From positions 1 through 39,366 of the forward strand of contig CASENS010000098.1 in NCBI GenBank assembly GCA_949289345.1: DNA of 39,366 nucleotides, given 5' to 3'. The DNA is from an uncultured Bacteroides sp. Its GTDB lineage: Bacteria > Bacteroidota > Bacteroidia > Bacteroidales > Bacteroidaceae. A model generated the notes under the pieces. It had not been told where the DNA came from and searched no databases. It was given only the letters and a program-made list of their open reading frames with translations. Position 1 is the first letter of the stretch, and each line of letters begins with the position of its first letter. This document shows positions 14,981-22,239 of the stretch, in pieces. Made by a program: the position numbers and the translations under genes.

Positions 14981-16243
14981 CTATTCTTCGTGCAACGCAT
15001 CGGCGGGTTGTATCTTCATCGCCCGGCGGGCAGGGAACCAGATGCCGATAATCACCATTAGCGCCATCAGCAACCAAGCGCCCACGCAACCTGACAGGAA
15101 ACGCACTCCCGACCATTCCACCGGCCATGTGGCGATAAGCGCCGTATGCCCCACGCTGGGTTCGGCTATCGCCACAGCATAGCACAGGAACATGGCAGGC
15201 AAGGCGGCCATCGTGAGTAACAGCAATCCCTCCCCCATCAGTAAATAAAAGACATTGCGGCGCGTACTGCCCATGCTCATGCGCAGACCTATCTCGCCGC
15301 GACGGCGGCTGGTACGGTACCAGAAGGTGCCAATCAAGCCAAGGAAGACGTTCACCAACAGGAAGAAAACCACCAACGCCTGCGTATTCACCCGGTCCAC
15401 ATCGCCGTTCATCACTTCGAACAGGTGCTGCTGGGTGGTGTAAGGCACGGCATCCGCCACAAAGACGTTGTCCACGTCCAGACGGGGCGCTATCTCGCGG
15501 TTGAAGCGGGCGCGGAAGTCGGGCGTATCGGCAGAAGGTTTCAAACGGAACGTCAGTTGGGCAGAATAGTTTTCGAAATTCTCGTTGCTGAACGCCCGGT
15601 CGATGCGGTGGAACACGGACCTGGCATCACTCCCATAGCGATACATACGCATGGGACCGATAAAACCGCCTTGGGTATACACCTCTGACGTATCCCTCCC
15701 ATTATACAACTTGGTGTCCAGACTGAATTCGGGCATATGTTTCTTAAAAAGTTCATAGGCTCCTGTCGTCAGCATCACGTAATCATCGCCGACAGGCAGC
15801 CCGTCAAGAGGATGACGCTCGTCCTCCGTCATGCGGAACACCCGACAGTAATCAGCCGTGACATACAGGTTGCGCACGTTTAGCCCCAAGCTGTCATGTG
15901 CCATCAACATGCCGTAGCTGTTCTGTCCGCTCATGGGCAGGCTGAAGTACGACAGGGCGGCGCACTCCACCTCGGGCAACGCCTGCAGTTTCTCCAGCAG
16001 GTTGAAGTATTTGTCTACCCGGGTCAGCGTGGTGTCCCGGCTCTCGCCTCCCTCGATGGTGGACAACTGGTAGACGTGGCTGATGTCCATGCCCAAGGGT
16101 TGGTAGAAGGTGTACTTCAAGCAACCCAAGGAGTCACACAGGTACCACATCACGAGGAACACCACAAACAGTTCGGCCAGCACCCATCCGTTACTGCGGA
16201 AGCGGGCGCGTATCATGTGCAGATTGTGCAAAATGTATTTCAT
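14981..16243 (-). CDS. ABC permease, FtsX/MacB type, subtype B (pair 3)
   Basis: 420 residues. Segment 1 about 18-38 (GWVLAELFVVFLVMWYLCD), B-type word QPLGMDIS, then a periplasmic domain and three C-terminal membrane segments. The coupling loop GTFWYRTSRRRGEIGLRMSMG is the clearest B-type example in the locus. The end is ARRAMKIQPADALHEE. It lies 22 bases after its A-type partner. As with the others, it has no ATPase domain of its own and would need the single ATPase encoded at 18312-18983. Confidence 0.88.
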   Translation of the reverse strand: MKYILHNLHMIRARFRSNGWVLAELFVVFLVMWYLCDSLGCLKYTFYQPLGMDISHVYQLSTIEGGESRDTTLTRVDKYFNLLEKLQALPEVECAALSYFSLPMSGQNSYGMLMAHDSLGLNVRNLYVTADYCRVFRMTEDERHPLDGLPVGDDYVMLTTGAYELFKKHMPEFSLDTKLYNGRDTSEVYTQGGFIGPMRMYRYGSDARSVFHRIDRAFSNENFENYSAQLTFRLKPSADTPDFRARFNREIAPRLDVDNVFVADAVPYTTQQHLFEVMNGDVDRVNTQALVVFFLLVNVFLGLIGTFWYRTSRRRGEIGLRMSMGSTRRNVFYLLMGEGLLLLTMAALPAMFLCYAVAIAEPSVGHTALIATWPVEWSGVRFLSGCVGAWLLMALMVIIGIWFPARRAMKIQPADALHEE

Positions 16244-16265
16244 AACTCAGTATCCTCCTCTCTGT

Positions 16266-17546
16266 TTAATGGTCATACAATGCTTCCACGATGTTGCGGC
16301 GGGTAGCCATCCAAGCAGGCAGCCACGCGCTCAGCAGATTGATAAGCACACAGAACAGAAACGCCAGTACAAACACTGTGGGACTGAACAGCGTGCCCAT
16401 GCTCAAGCTGAACTCGCCCGACGAACCTACGTTCTGGCTGTTCGTGAAAAGCCAGCCGCGCAACACGTAGACACTGACGTAGCTCAACACCAGTCCCACG
16501 ATGCCGCCCGCCACGCTCAGCACCAGGTTCTCGTTCAGCATCTGCCGGATAAGCACGCCCCGTGTGGCTCCGAACGCCTTGCGCACACCCAATTCGGCGG
16601 TGCGTTGCTGCATACGACTGCTGCTCAGTCCGCAGAGGTTGAGCGAGGGCACCAGCAGGATGATAACCAACGCCAGGGCGTATTGCAGGTAAATCATCGA
16701 CATGTCCGGACCCACATTGCTCCAGATATGATTGACGTGCGCCACGATGTCGTCCGGCTGCTCCATGATGGTCAGTTGCCATTCGCCCAATCCGGCATTC
16801 AGGTCTGCCAGGCGTTTGGCGATGCCTTCCCGTATCTGCGGGAAATCCGCCTTACTATGGGCGAGAATGGCCACGTGCATGTACGTGGCATAATCATTGA
16901 GGTCCTTAGCGGTTTGGTCCTCCTTCGAATAGAGTGTCCACACTTGGGCGTAAGCGTCCTTGGCGGTCAGCGACACGTCCTTCACCACTCCCGCCACACG
17001 GGCTTCCTGACGATTAAGCAGAACGTATTGCCCCACGGCATCGGCCGTGCCGAACAGATGACGCGCCACCGACGCGCACAGCACTACCGACTGCCGGCTG
17101 CCTCCCCAGTCGGCCTCCGTCAGACCGGTCCCGCTGAGGAAGTCGAAACGGAATACTTGCCAATAAGCGGGGTCTACATTGCTGACATCGGCCTTGATGC
17201 GGTTGCCGCCATCGGACAGGGAAACCAGCGCATCGCTGGCCGGACTGAAAGCCGTACAGGCTTCTACGCCGGGCACACCCTCCACACACCGTTTCATGAA
17301 AGCGGGCGAACAGCTGCTGTATCCGCCATTGCCTTTATTATCTTTGGGTTGGACACCCACCGCGGAGATGTAAAGACTGCGGGAGCGGTTTACCTCCGGT
17401 GCCAAGTCGGCATACTTGGTCTGCCACACGATGACAATCACCATAATCATGGTAATGGCAAAGGCGGTACCCAGCACGGAGATGCACGTCAGCAACGGCT
17501 GACAGCGCATCAGTTCCCACACCTGACTGAATAACTGTTTCTTCAT
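16266..17546 (-). CDS. ABC permease, FtsX/MacB type, subtype A (pair 3)
   Basis: 426 residues. Starts MKKQLFSQVWELMRCQP; membrane segment 1 about 17-40; A-type word APEVNRSRSLYI; LFG box VARHLFGTADAVGQYVLLN; coupling loop RMQQRTAELGVRKAFGATRG, which is the textbook FtsX/MacB sequence; end NIVEALYDH. It begins six bases after the head-GIN gene, so that exported protein is almost certainly co-transcribed with this permease. A long open frame on the opposite strand across it is a shadow of GC-rich coding sequence. Confidence 0.9.
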   Translation of the reverse strand: MKKQLFSQVWELMRCQPLLTCISVLGTAFAITMIMVIVIVWQTKYADLAPEVNRSRSLYISAVGVQPKDNKGNGGYSSCSPAFMKRCVEGVPGVEACTAFSPASDALVSLSDGGNRIKADVSNVDPAYWQVFRFDFLSGTGLTEADWGGSRQSVVLCASVARHLFGTADAVGQYVLLNRQEARVAGVVKDVSLTAKDAYAQVWTLYSKEDQTAKDLNDYATYMHVAILAHSKADFPQIREGIAKRLADLNAGLGEWQLTIMEQPDDIVAHVNHIWSNVGPDMSMIYLQYALALVIILLVPSLNLCGLSSSRMQQRTAELGVRKAFGATRGVLIRQMLNENLVLSVAGGIVGLVLSYVSVYVLRGWLFTNSQNVGSSGEFSLSMGTLFSPTVFVLAFLFCVLINLLSAWLPAWMATRRNIVEALYDH

Positions 17547-17552
17547 AAGGCG

Positions 17553-18164
17553 TCAGTCCTCCTCTATCTCCAGCCGTCGGGTACTCAGACTCCCGATGCC
17601 GCCTTTCTTGATGTCCGCTGTGCGGGTGCGTCCACTGAGCGTTACGGAGCCTACCCCTTCCATCGAGGCATCCACATGGTCGGCCTGCACCTCCACGTTA
17701 GCTTCTCCCACGCCTTGCAGACGTAAGGTCAAAGTTTCACATTGCAAGTCACGGACATCCAACGAGCCTACGCCTTCGATGTCGAAACGGATGTCATCGG
17801 CCTCCAGCTTCTCCTTGCAGTTGAAGCTGCCCACACCGGTAAACTCCACACTCTCCAAGGTAGGTGCGGTCAGGTAGATGTCCACACCGTTCTTTCCTTT
17901 GCGGTTGGCGTTTTTGTCCTTAAAGCCGATTTCCAATACTCCGTCGCGCACTTCGCTGGTGGTGTTCTTTACATACTTCTCTTTGCCCTCGATGCGGAAC
18001 GTCACTTCGGAAGATTGCGTGAAATAAATCTGACCCACGGAAGTCACTTCGATACGGGTAAAGTCCGCCACTTTGCGGGTCTGGGTGATGCGGTCATTGT
18101 CTTTGGCCGACAGGGTAGATGCAAAGGCAGCCACCATGAACATAAAGGTATATATACGTTTCAT
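17553..18164 (-). CDS. Exported head-GIN domain (DUF2807) protein
   Basis: 203 residues with a signal peptide (1-20, ending LSAKD). The mature protein is a repetitive beta-structure with recurring G-V-G motifs (EVTSVGQIYF, FTGVGSFNC, IEGVGSLDV, LQGVGEANV, MEGVGSVTL), the hallmark of the head-GIN/DUF2807 right-handed beta fold common as adhesin-like domains in Bacteroidetes. It lies between the ATPase gene and the third permease pair, separated from the ATPase by a palindromic element. Being exported and inside the export operon, it may act as a periplasmic partner, a substrate or a sensor of the transport system; none is shown. Confidence 0.85.
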   Translation of the reverse strand: MKRIYTFMFMVAAFASTLSAKDNDRITQTRKVADFTRIEVTSVGQIYFTQSSEVTFRIEGKEKYVKNTTSEVRDGVLEIGFKDKNANRKGKNGVDIYLTAPTLESVEFTGVGSFNCKEKLEADDIRFDIEGVGSLDVRDLQCETLTLRLQGVGEANVEVQADHVDASMEGVGSVTLSGRTRTADIKKGGIGSLSTRRLEIEED

Positions 18165-18193
18165 CGTTTCTATGATTTAAATAATAATTTAGA

Positions 18194-18301
18194 AGCCCCA
18201 CCAACCTCCCCCTAAGGGGAGGCTCCCGATACAGCGAGAGCTTTCTATACCCTTAAGTGGAAAGTATCTCTAAGCTCCTCCACGGGGGAGTTGAGGGGGC
18301 T
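18194..18301. repeat. REP-like palindromic element A
   Basis: Outer ends AGCCCC and GGGGGCT. The left half (AGCCCCACCAACCTCCCCC) folds on AAGGGGAGGCT; the right half (CTCCTCCACGGGGGAG) mirrors it with a 45-base centre between. Same plan as the elements at 20467 and 23561. It fills most of the gap between the ATPase stop and the head-GIN start. Confidence 0.7.
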
Positions 18302-18311
18302 AAATTTCCCT

Positions 18312-18983
18312 TTAACTAATCTGTCGTCCGTCGAAGAACTTCACGATGCGCTTGGTCAGTTTGGCCTGGTCCTCGTTGTGCGTCACCATGACGATGGTAC
18401 GGCCGTCGTCCTGGTTCAACTGCTGGAGGATTTGCATTACCTCGGCACCCATCTTCGAGTCCAGGTTACCCGTAGGCTCGTCGGCGAGGATGATTTCGGG
18501 ATTGCCGATGATGGCGCGGGCGATGGCCACACGCTGGCACTGACCACCGGAAAGCTGCGTAGGCATGTGACGCATACGGTGGGTCATGCCGACCTTGGCC
18601 AATACTTCCTCGGCCAGGCGATGGCGTTCCTTGGCTGAAATCTTACGGTAGAGCAAGGGAAGCTCCACGTTGTCGATGACGTTCAGCGTGTTAATCAGGT
18701 GGAAGGACTGGAACACAAAGCCCAGGTTGTGGTTGCGGAAGGCGGCCAGCTGCTTGTCCTTCATGCCCGTAGTGTCCGTGCCGGCTATCTCTACCGTGCC
18801 GCTGGTAGGCGTGTCCAGCAGGCCCATGATGTTCAGCAGCGTGGACTTGCCGCAACCGGAGGGTCCCATGATGCTGAGGAAATCCCCTTTTTCTACACTC
18901 AGGTTTACGTTCTCCAATGCTTGCGTTTCAATCTCGTCGGTGCGATAAATCTTGTTCACACCCGTCAGTTTAATCATTTCCAT
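18312..18983 (-). CDS. ABC transporter ATPase (LolD/MacB type)
   Basis: 223 residues, a complete stand-alone ATPase: Walker A GPSGCGKST (40-48), Q-loop FVFQSFHL (89-96), signature LSGGQ (144-148), Walker B IILADE (164-169), D-loop NLD and switch His202 (VMVTHNED). The family (LolD, MacB N-domain, FtsE) powers FtsX-like permeases to move lipoproteins, peptides or drugs out of the inner membrane without carrying them through a classical channel. It is the only ATPase in a locus of ten permeases, so it probably serves all five pairs. A sigma-54-like promoter and dyad lie upstream at 19058-19134. Confidence 0.95.
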   Translation of the reverse strand: MEMIKLTGVNKIYRTDEIETQALENVNLSVEKGDFLSIMGPSGCGKSTLLNIMGLLDTPTSGTVEIAGTDTTGMKDKQLAAFRNHNLGFVFQSFHLINTLNVIDNVELPLLYRKISAKERHRLAEEVLAKVGMTHRMRHMPTQLSGGQCQRVAIARAIIGNPEIILADEPTGNLDSKMGAEVMQILQQLNQDDGRTIVMVTHNEDQAKLTKRIVKFFDGRQIS

Positions 18984-19057
18984 AATCTATATTCTTTTTA
19001 ATGTTATTGTTCGTTTTTAAATAGAGAGGCGTATAAAGGAAGCCTCTGTTCCTAATG

Positions 19058-19074
19058 GTCAAATTCCGTGCCAA
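19058..19074 (-). promoter_or_regulatory. Sigma-54-like -24/-12 promoter before the ATPase
   Basis: Minus strand TTGGCACG, GAAT, TTGAC. The -24 part is a full match and the -12 part differs from TTGCW only at the C, with the correct 12-base spacing. It would start a leader of about 60 bases before the ATPase ATG. Confidence 0.65.
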
Positions 19075-19083
19075 AGAGCACAA

Positions 19084-19100
19084 CCGCTGATTATCAGCGG
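19084..19100. promoter_or_regulatory. 17-base palindrome between promoter and dyad
   Basis: CCGCTGATTATCAGCGG has perfect 8-base arms around a central T. It lies between the -24 box and the upstream dyad; a possible repressor or architectural-protein site. Confidence 0.4.
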
Positions 19101-19116
19101 ATAACGCGAAAGCGGA

Positions 19117-19134
19117 GTGTTCGATAATGAACAC
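19117..19134. promoter_or_regulatory. Activator-site dyad upstream of the ATPase
   Basis: GTGTTCGATAATGAACAC, a near-perfect inverted repeat centred 66.5 bases upstream of the -12 element. The similar GTGTTCGATATCGGACAC at 26385-26402 is at exactly the same distance from its own sigma-54-like promoter. Position fits an enhancer-binding protein site. Confidence 0.65.
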
Positions 19135-19146
19135 CTGTGTCCGCTT

Positions 19147-20457
19147 TTACTCATCCCGTAGAGCTTCGGTAGGCTGTATGCGGCTGATGTGGCGGGCAGG
19201 CAGATAAACACCGACGGACACCACAATGAGCAGGATGGCATAGACGATGAGCGACACGATGAGGAAGTGCCACCCGAAGAAATCCGTCCAGTACTCCTGA
19301 CGCAGGTCCTCTCCCCAGTTCATGCCGCGGGACAGGCCTTCGCTCAGGGCGTATTGCAGGTAGACGAAGCAGCCGATGAAGGTAGCCACCGTGGTGAGCA
19401 CCACACCCTCGCCCAACAGCAGGCGGACGATGTGCCCCGGCGTACCACCAAAGGACAGCATGACGCCTATCTCCTCCCTGCGTGTACGGGTCTGTAGCCA
19501 GAAGGTACCCGCCACGCCGAGGCAGAGATTGATGAGGAAGAACACCGCCACGAGCAGGTTGCGTCTATACAGCGAGGCGGAACCGGAGAACTCCACCTCG
19601 TCCAGGTTCTGGCGATAGGTCTTAAGGTCGCGGGCGTAGAGGTTGCCGGCACGCAACGTCTGTAGCATCCAGGGCTTGAAGTCGTGCAGGAAGCGGTCCA
19701 TGCTGACACTCTCCTTGACGCGTATCAGTATCAGGGCGTCCTCAGGGATGTATCCTCTCGCCTCTTCTTCACTCATAGGGACAAAGGCTACGGCCATCGG
19801 GCGCCGCTCGCTGCTGTATTTGATGGTGCCCACCGTTCCCACGATGTCCGTGTAGGTGGTGTCCTTCTCATTGTAACGCCAGAAGCGCTTGCTCCGCGGG
19901 TCGTCCGTGTGGAAGTAATACTCCAACGTGTTCTCGTCCAGCACTAATTGGTTGTCGCGCGCCGGATAGTCGGACAGCTCGGCGGCAGTCATGCCTTTCG
20001 TGCCGGAACGGAAGCCGTAGGTCTCGAAGAAGTTAGTGTGGGGCAGATAGTTGATGAGGTACACGCTGGTGTTGTTCTTCGCCGTGTCGCCCTCCACCTT
20101 GTAACCGGTGGACTGGCTGCCCTGCGAACCGGGATAGCTGAAGCCCAGCAAGGCGGTGGTCTGCTCCACGTCGGGGTGCTGGCGGGCCAGGCGCATCAGA
20201 TGCAGGTAGCTGTCCAGCTTCGCCTCGTCCTTGGCGGACAGGGAATCGTAACCGGGCGCCGAGGGCTGTAGCATGTCGAGGGACACCATGCAGAGGCGGT
20301 CGGCGTCGTAACCAAGGGGAATCATGCGGTCGTGTGTCACCACAATGACGGGGTCGAAGATGGCCCACGACAGGACGCACACCAGTATCAGTTCGGCCAG
20401 CAGCCAGGCGTTGCGCCTGCGGCGGCTCCATAAGGTTTTCAATATCAGTCTGAACAT
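19147..20457 (-). CDS. ABC permease, FtsX/MacB type, subtype B (pair 2)
   Basis: 436 residues from the ATG at 20457 (MFRLILKTLWSRRR). A longer frame reaches 20478 but runs into the palindromic element, so the shorter start is preferred. Segment 1 about 16-36 (AWLLAELILVCVLSWAIFD), B-type word IPLGYDAD, coupling loop GTFWLQTRTRREEIGVMLSFG, end ISRIQPTEALRDE. Slightly more divergent than the three B-type proteins at 9766-16243 and closer to the one at 22232 (both end ALRDE). It is followed by the sigma-54-like control region, so it ends the first transcription block. Confidence 0.88.
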   Translation of the reverse strand: MFRLILKTLWSRRRRNAWLLAELILVCVLSWAIFDPVIVVTHDRMIPLGYDADRLCMVSLDMLQPSAPGYDSLSAKDEAKLDSYLHLMRLARQHPDVEQTTALLGFSYPGSQGSQSTGYKVEGDTAKNNTSVYLINYLPHTNFFETYGFRSGTKGMTAAELSDYPARDNQLVLDENTLEYYFHTDDPRSKRFWRYNEKDTTYTDIVGTVGTIKYSSERRPMAVAFVPMSEEEARGYIPEDALILIRVKESVSMDRFLHDFKPWMLQTLRAGNLYARDLKTYRQNLDEVEFSGSASLYRRNLLVAVFFLINLCLGVAGTFWLQTRTRREEIGVMLSFGGTPGHIVRLLLGEGVVLTTVATFIGCFVYLQYALSEGLSRGMNWGEDLRQEYWTDFFGWHFLIVSLIVYAILLIVVSVGVYLPARHISRIQPTEALRDE

Positions 20458-20466
20458 AAACTTATC

Positions 20467-20587
20467 AGCCCCCTCCAACCTCCCCCCAACGGGGGAGGCT
20501 AAAGTTATAGAGGCAATATTTTACTTGTTATACATATAATTATTGATTACTTGCTCCCTCCCTTCGGGGGAGGGATGGGGAGGGGCT
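20467..20587. repeat. REP-like palindromic element B
   Basis: Opens AGCCCCCTCCAACCTCCCCC, folds on GGGGGAGGCT, has an AT-rich centre, then a mirror half CTCCCTCCCTTCGGGGGAGG ending GGGGCT. It abuts the stop codon (20589) of the upstream permease within two bases and fills the gap to the next start. Confidence 0.75.
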
Positions 20588-20588
20588 T

Positions 20589-21899
20589 TTACCTCCTTTC
20601 ATACAGTGAATTGACAATGGGTTTGCGCAGCGACAGCCAGGCGGGAACCAAGGCGGACAGCATGTTGAGCACCACGCACAGCAGCAGGGCGCACCCAAAC
20701 ACCGCCGGGGCAAACAGCATCTCGCCGCTGACGTAGGCGTTGGCGCCTTGGGGAATGACATCCGGATAGTCGTCCAGCAAGGTGAACACCCACTCGCGCC
20801 CCACGTAGATGAACAGCCAGGCGACTATCAGCCCCAACAAACCGCCAAGCAGGGTGAGCAACAGGTTCTCCCACATCACCTGCCCCAGCAGCTTGCCGCG
20901 GCACGCGCCGAACGACTTGCGCACGCCCATCTCCGCCAGGCGGTTCTCCATGCGGCTGCTGATCATGCCCATCAAGTTGAGGGCGGGCACCAAGAGGAGC
21001 ACCAGCAGCATCAGCCCGAAGTAGCGCACCTTCGCCCAAAAGCTGAAGTCCTGCGCGGGATACTCCTGGAAGGCGCTGAGGGCGTGCGTGCGGGGCTGCT
21101 CCCACAGGTTCATCTTCCACTGGCCCTCATGATCCAGGTTGAGACGGCGCGTCACCTCCTTCACCTCCGCCTGCAACGCCCGTGCCTGAGCGTCGTCCTT
21201 CACTAAGAAAGTCAGCTGGAAACTGCCTAAGTAGGGGAACGGGTCTCTCACCTTGCGATAGTCGGGCGCGATGGTGTATGGCAGATAGACCTGCGCATAA
21301 GACCTTGGGGTGAGGTAACTGCCGCCCTGCACCACGCCGCACACTCGGTAGTGTACGTAGCTCAGGCTGAACGACTGCCCTACCGCACCTTCCACCGTGC
21401 CGAACAGCCGCCGTGCCAGGTCGTCGCTGATGACCACCGTGCGGATGCCGCTCTGCAAGTCAGCCTCCGTAAACGGGTTGCCCTCTAAGAAGCGGAAGGT
21501 GTAGATACGAAAAAAGGCGGGGTCCACCATCTTTATAATCGGATGGAAGTCACCGCTACGGTCGGCGGGCTGGATGTAGCTGTTCTCGTTCAGCCCCCAA
21601 GAGGAATATTGGGCGGAGATGACCTCGGCGTTCTCCAAGTGCAACGCCCAGTCCTGCAAGGCAGTGTAGGACAAGGCTGATTGCCACGTCTGCCCGCCGT
21701 TGTTGAACTGCGCCGACTCCAGATACAGCGTGCGTCCCCGGTTCTCCTCCGGGTAGACGGGCGCCAGCTTCACGTAGTAAATCATCGCCACAATCATCGT
21801 CATGCCGATGGCCAGCCCCGTGCCGACGATGTAGAGTGTGCTGAACAGCGGATTCTGCCTCAGCAACGCCCACGCTTGTTTAACATACTGTTTCCACAT
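20589..21899 (-). CDS. ABC permease, FtsX/MacB type, subtype A (pair 2)
   Basis: 436 residues beginning MWKQYVKQAWALLRQNP. Segment 1 about 19-42; A-type word YPEENRGRTLY; LFG box LARRLFGTVEGAVGQSFSL; coupling loop RMENRLAEMGVRKSFGACRG; end PIVNSLYERR. It starts after a 332-base gap that carries two tandem 24-base arrays, the only large interruption between permease genes. Very similar in its N-terminus to the A-type at 23683, consistent with pair duplication. Confidence 0.9.
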   Translation of the reverse strand: MWKQYVKQAWALLRQNPLFSTLYIVGTGLAIGMTMIVAMIYYVKLAPVYPEENRGRTLYLESAQFNNGGQTWQSALSYTALQDWALHLENAEVISAQYSSWGLNENSYIQPADRSGDFHPIIKMVDPAFFRIYTFRFLEGNPFTEADLQSGIRTVVISDDLARRLFGTVEGAVGQSFSLSYVHYRVCGVVQGGSYLTPRSYAQVYLPYTIAPDYRKVRDPFPYLGSFQLTFLVKDDAQARALQAEVKEVTRRLNLDHEGQWKMNLWEQPRTHALSAFQEYPAQDFSFWAKVRYFGLMLLVLLLVPALNLMGMISSRMENRLAEMGVRKSFGACRGKLLGQVMWENLLLTLLGGLLGLIVAWLFIYVGREWVFTLLDDYPDVIPQGANAYVSGEMLFAPAVFGCALLLCVVLNMLSALVPAWLSLRKPIVNSLYERR

Positions 21900-21924
21900 A
21901 CATAATCTGTTTTAATTATTAATA

Positions 21925-22239
21925 CTATATTCTATTCCCATTCGGGGAGGCGACCCTCACACCGCCCGGTGTGGGGATACACACACCACTCGGTGTGAGG
22001 GTACGCACACCACTCGGTGTGGGGGTACGCACACCACTCGGTGTGGGGGTACGCACACCACTCGGTGTGGGGGTGCACACACAAACTGATACGGATGGTG
22101 GTGTCCCACTGAGGTCGGGGATGCCCGACTGTACCGTGTCGGGGGTGACTGACTGTACCGTGTCGGTGGTGCCTGACTGTACCGTATCGGGGGTGCCCGA
22201 CTGTACTGTGTCTGCGGTGCACCCCAAATCCTTATTCAT
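21925..22239 (-). CDS. Possible repeat peptide ORF between permease pairs
   Basis: A 104-codon frame starting at an ATG that overlaps the stop of the upstream permease by eight bases. It would encode MNKDLGCTA, then about four DTVQSGTP-type octapeptides, then about five TPTPSGVR-type octapeptides. Because both arrays have a period divisible by three and lack stops, other frames are open too, and the overlapping ATG arises simply from the permease ending ALRDE. Translation is therefore uncertain; the region may act only as DNA or RNA structure. Confidence 0.2.
   Translation of the reverse strand: MNKDLGCTADTVQSGTPDTVQSGTTDTVQSVTPDTVQSGIPDLSGTPPSVSVCVCTPTPSGVRTPTPSGVRTPTPSGVRTLTPSGVCIPTPGGVRVASPNGNRI
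21958..22082. repeat. 24-base tandem array 1 (hairpin in each unit)
   Basis: Five full units starting at 21958, 21982, 22006, 22030 and 22054, and a partial sixth at 22078. Each contains CACACC, a four-base loop and GGTGTG, so each unit can fold into its own hairpin; units 3-5 are almost identical. On the minus strand the repeat encodes TPTPSGVR if translated. Confidence 0.85.
22127..22222. repeat. 24-base tandem array 2
   Basis: Four units starting at 22127, 22151, 22175 and 22199, each opening GACTGTACCG or GACTGTACTG and continuing TGTCGGGGGTG or a variant, with a partial unit in front (to 22126). Same 24-base period as array 1 but unrelated sequence. Some junctions form GTCGGG/CCCGAC hairpins. 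On the minus strand the repeat encodes DTVQSGTP-like units. Confidence 0.85.

Noticed and set aside
16110-17534. 474-codon plus-strand open frame
   Set aside because: Antisense shadow across two well-supported permease genes, with histidine/arginine-rich noise composition.
18194-18301. Rho-independent terminator after the ATPase
   Set aside because: The dyad is GC-rich but lacks a following T run on the minus strand and recurs at two other places, so a repeat element fits better.
21958-22222. Possible CRISPR array from the 24-base repeats
   Set aside because: Tandem units without unique spacers; no cas genes.
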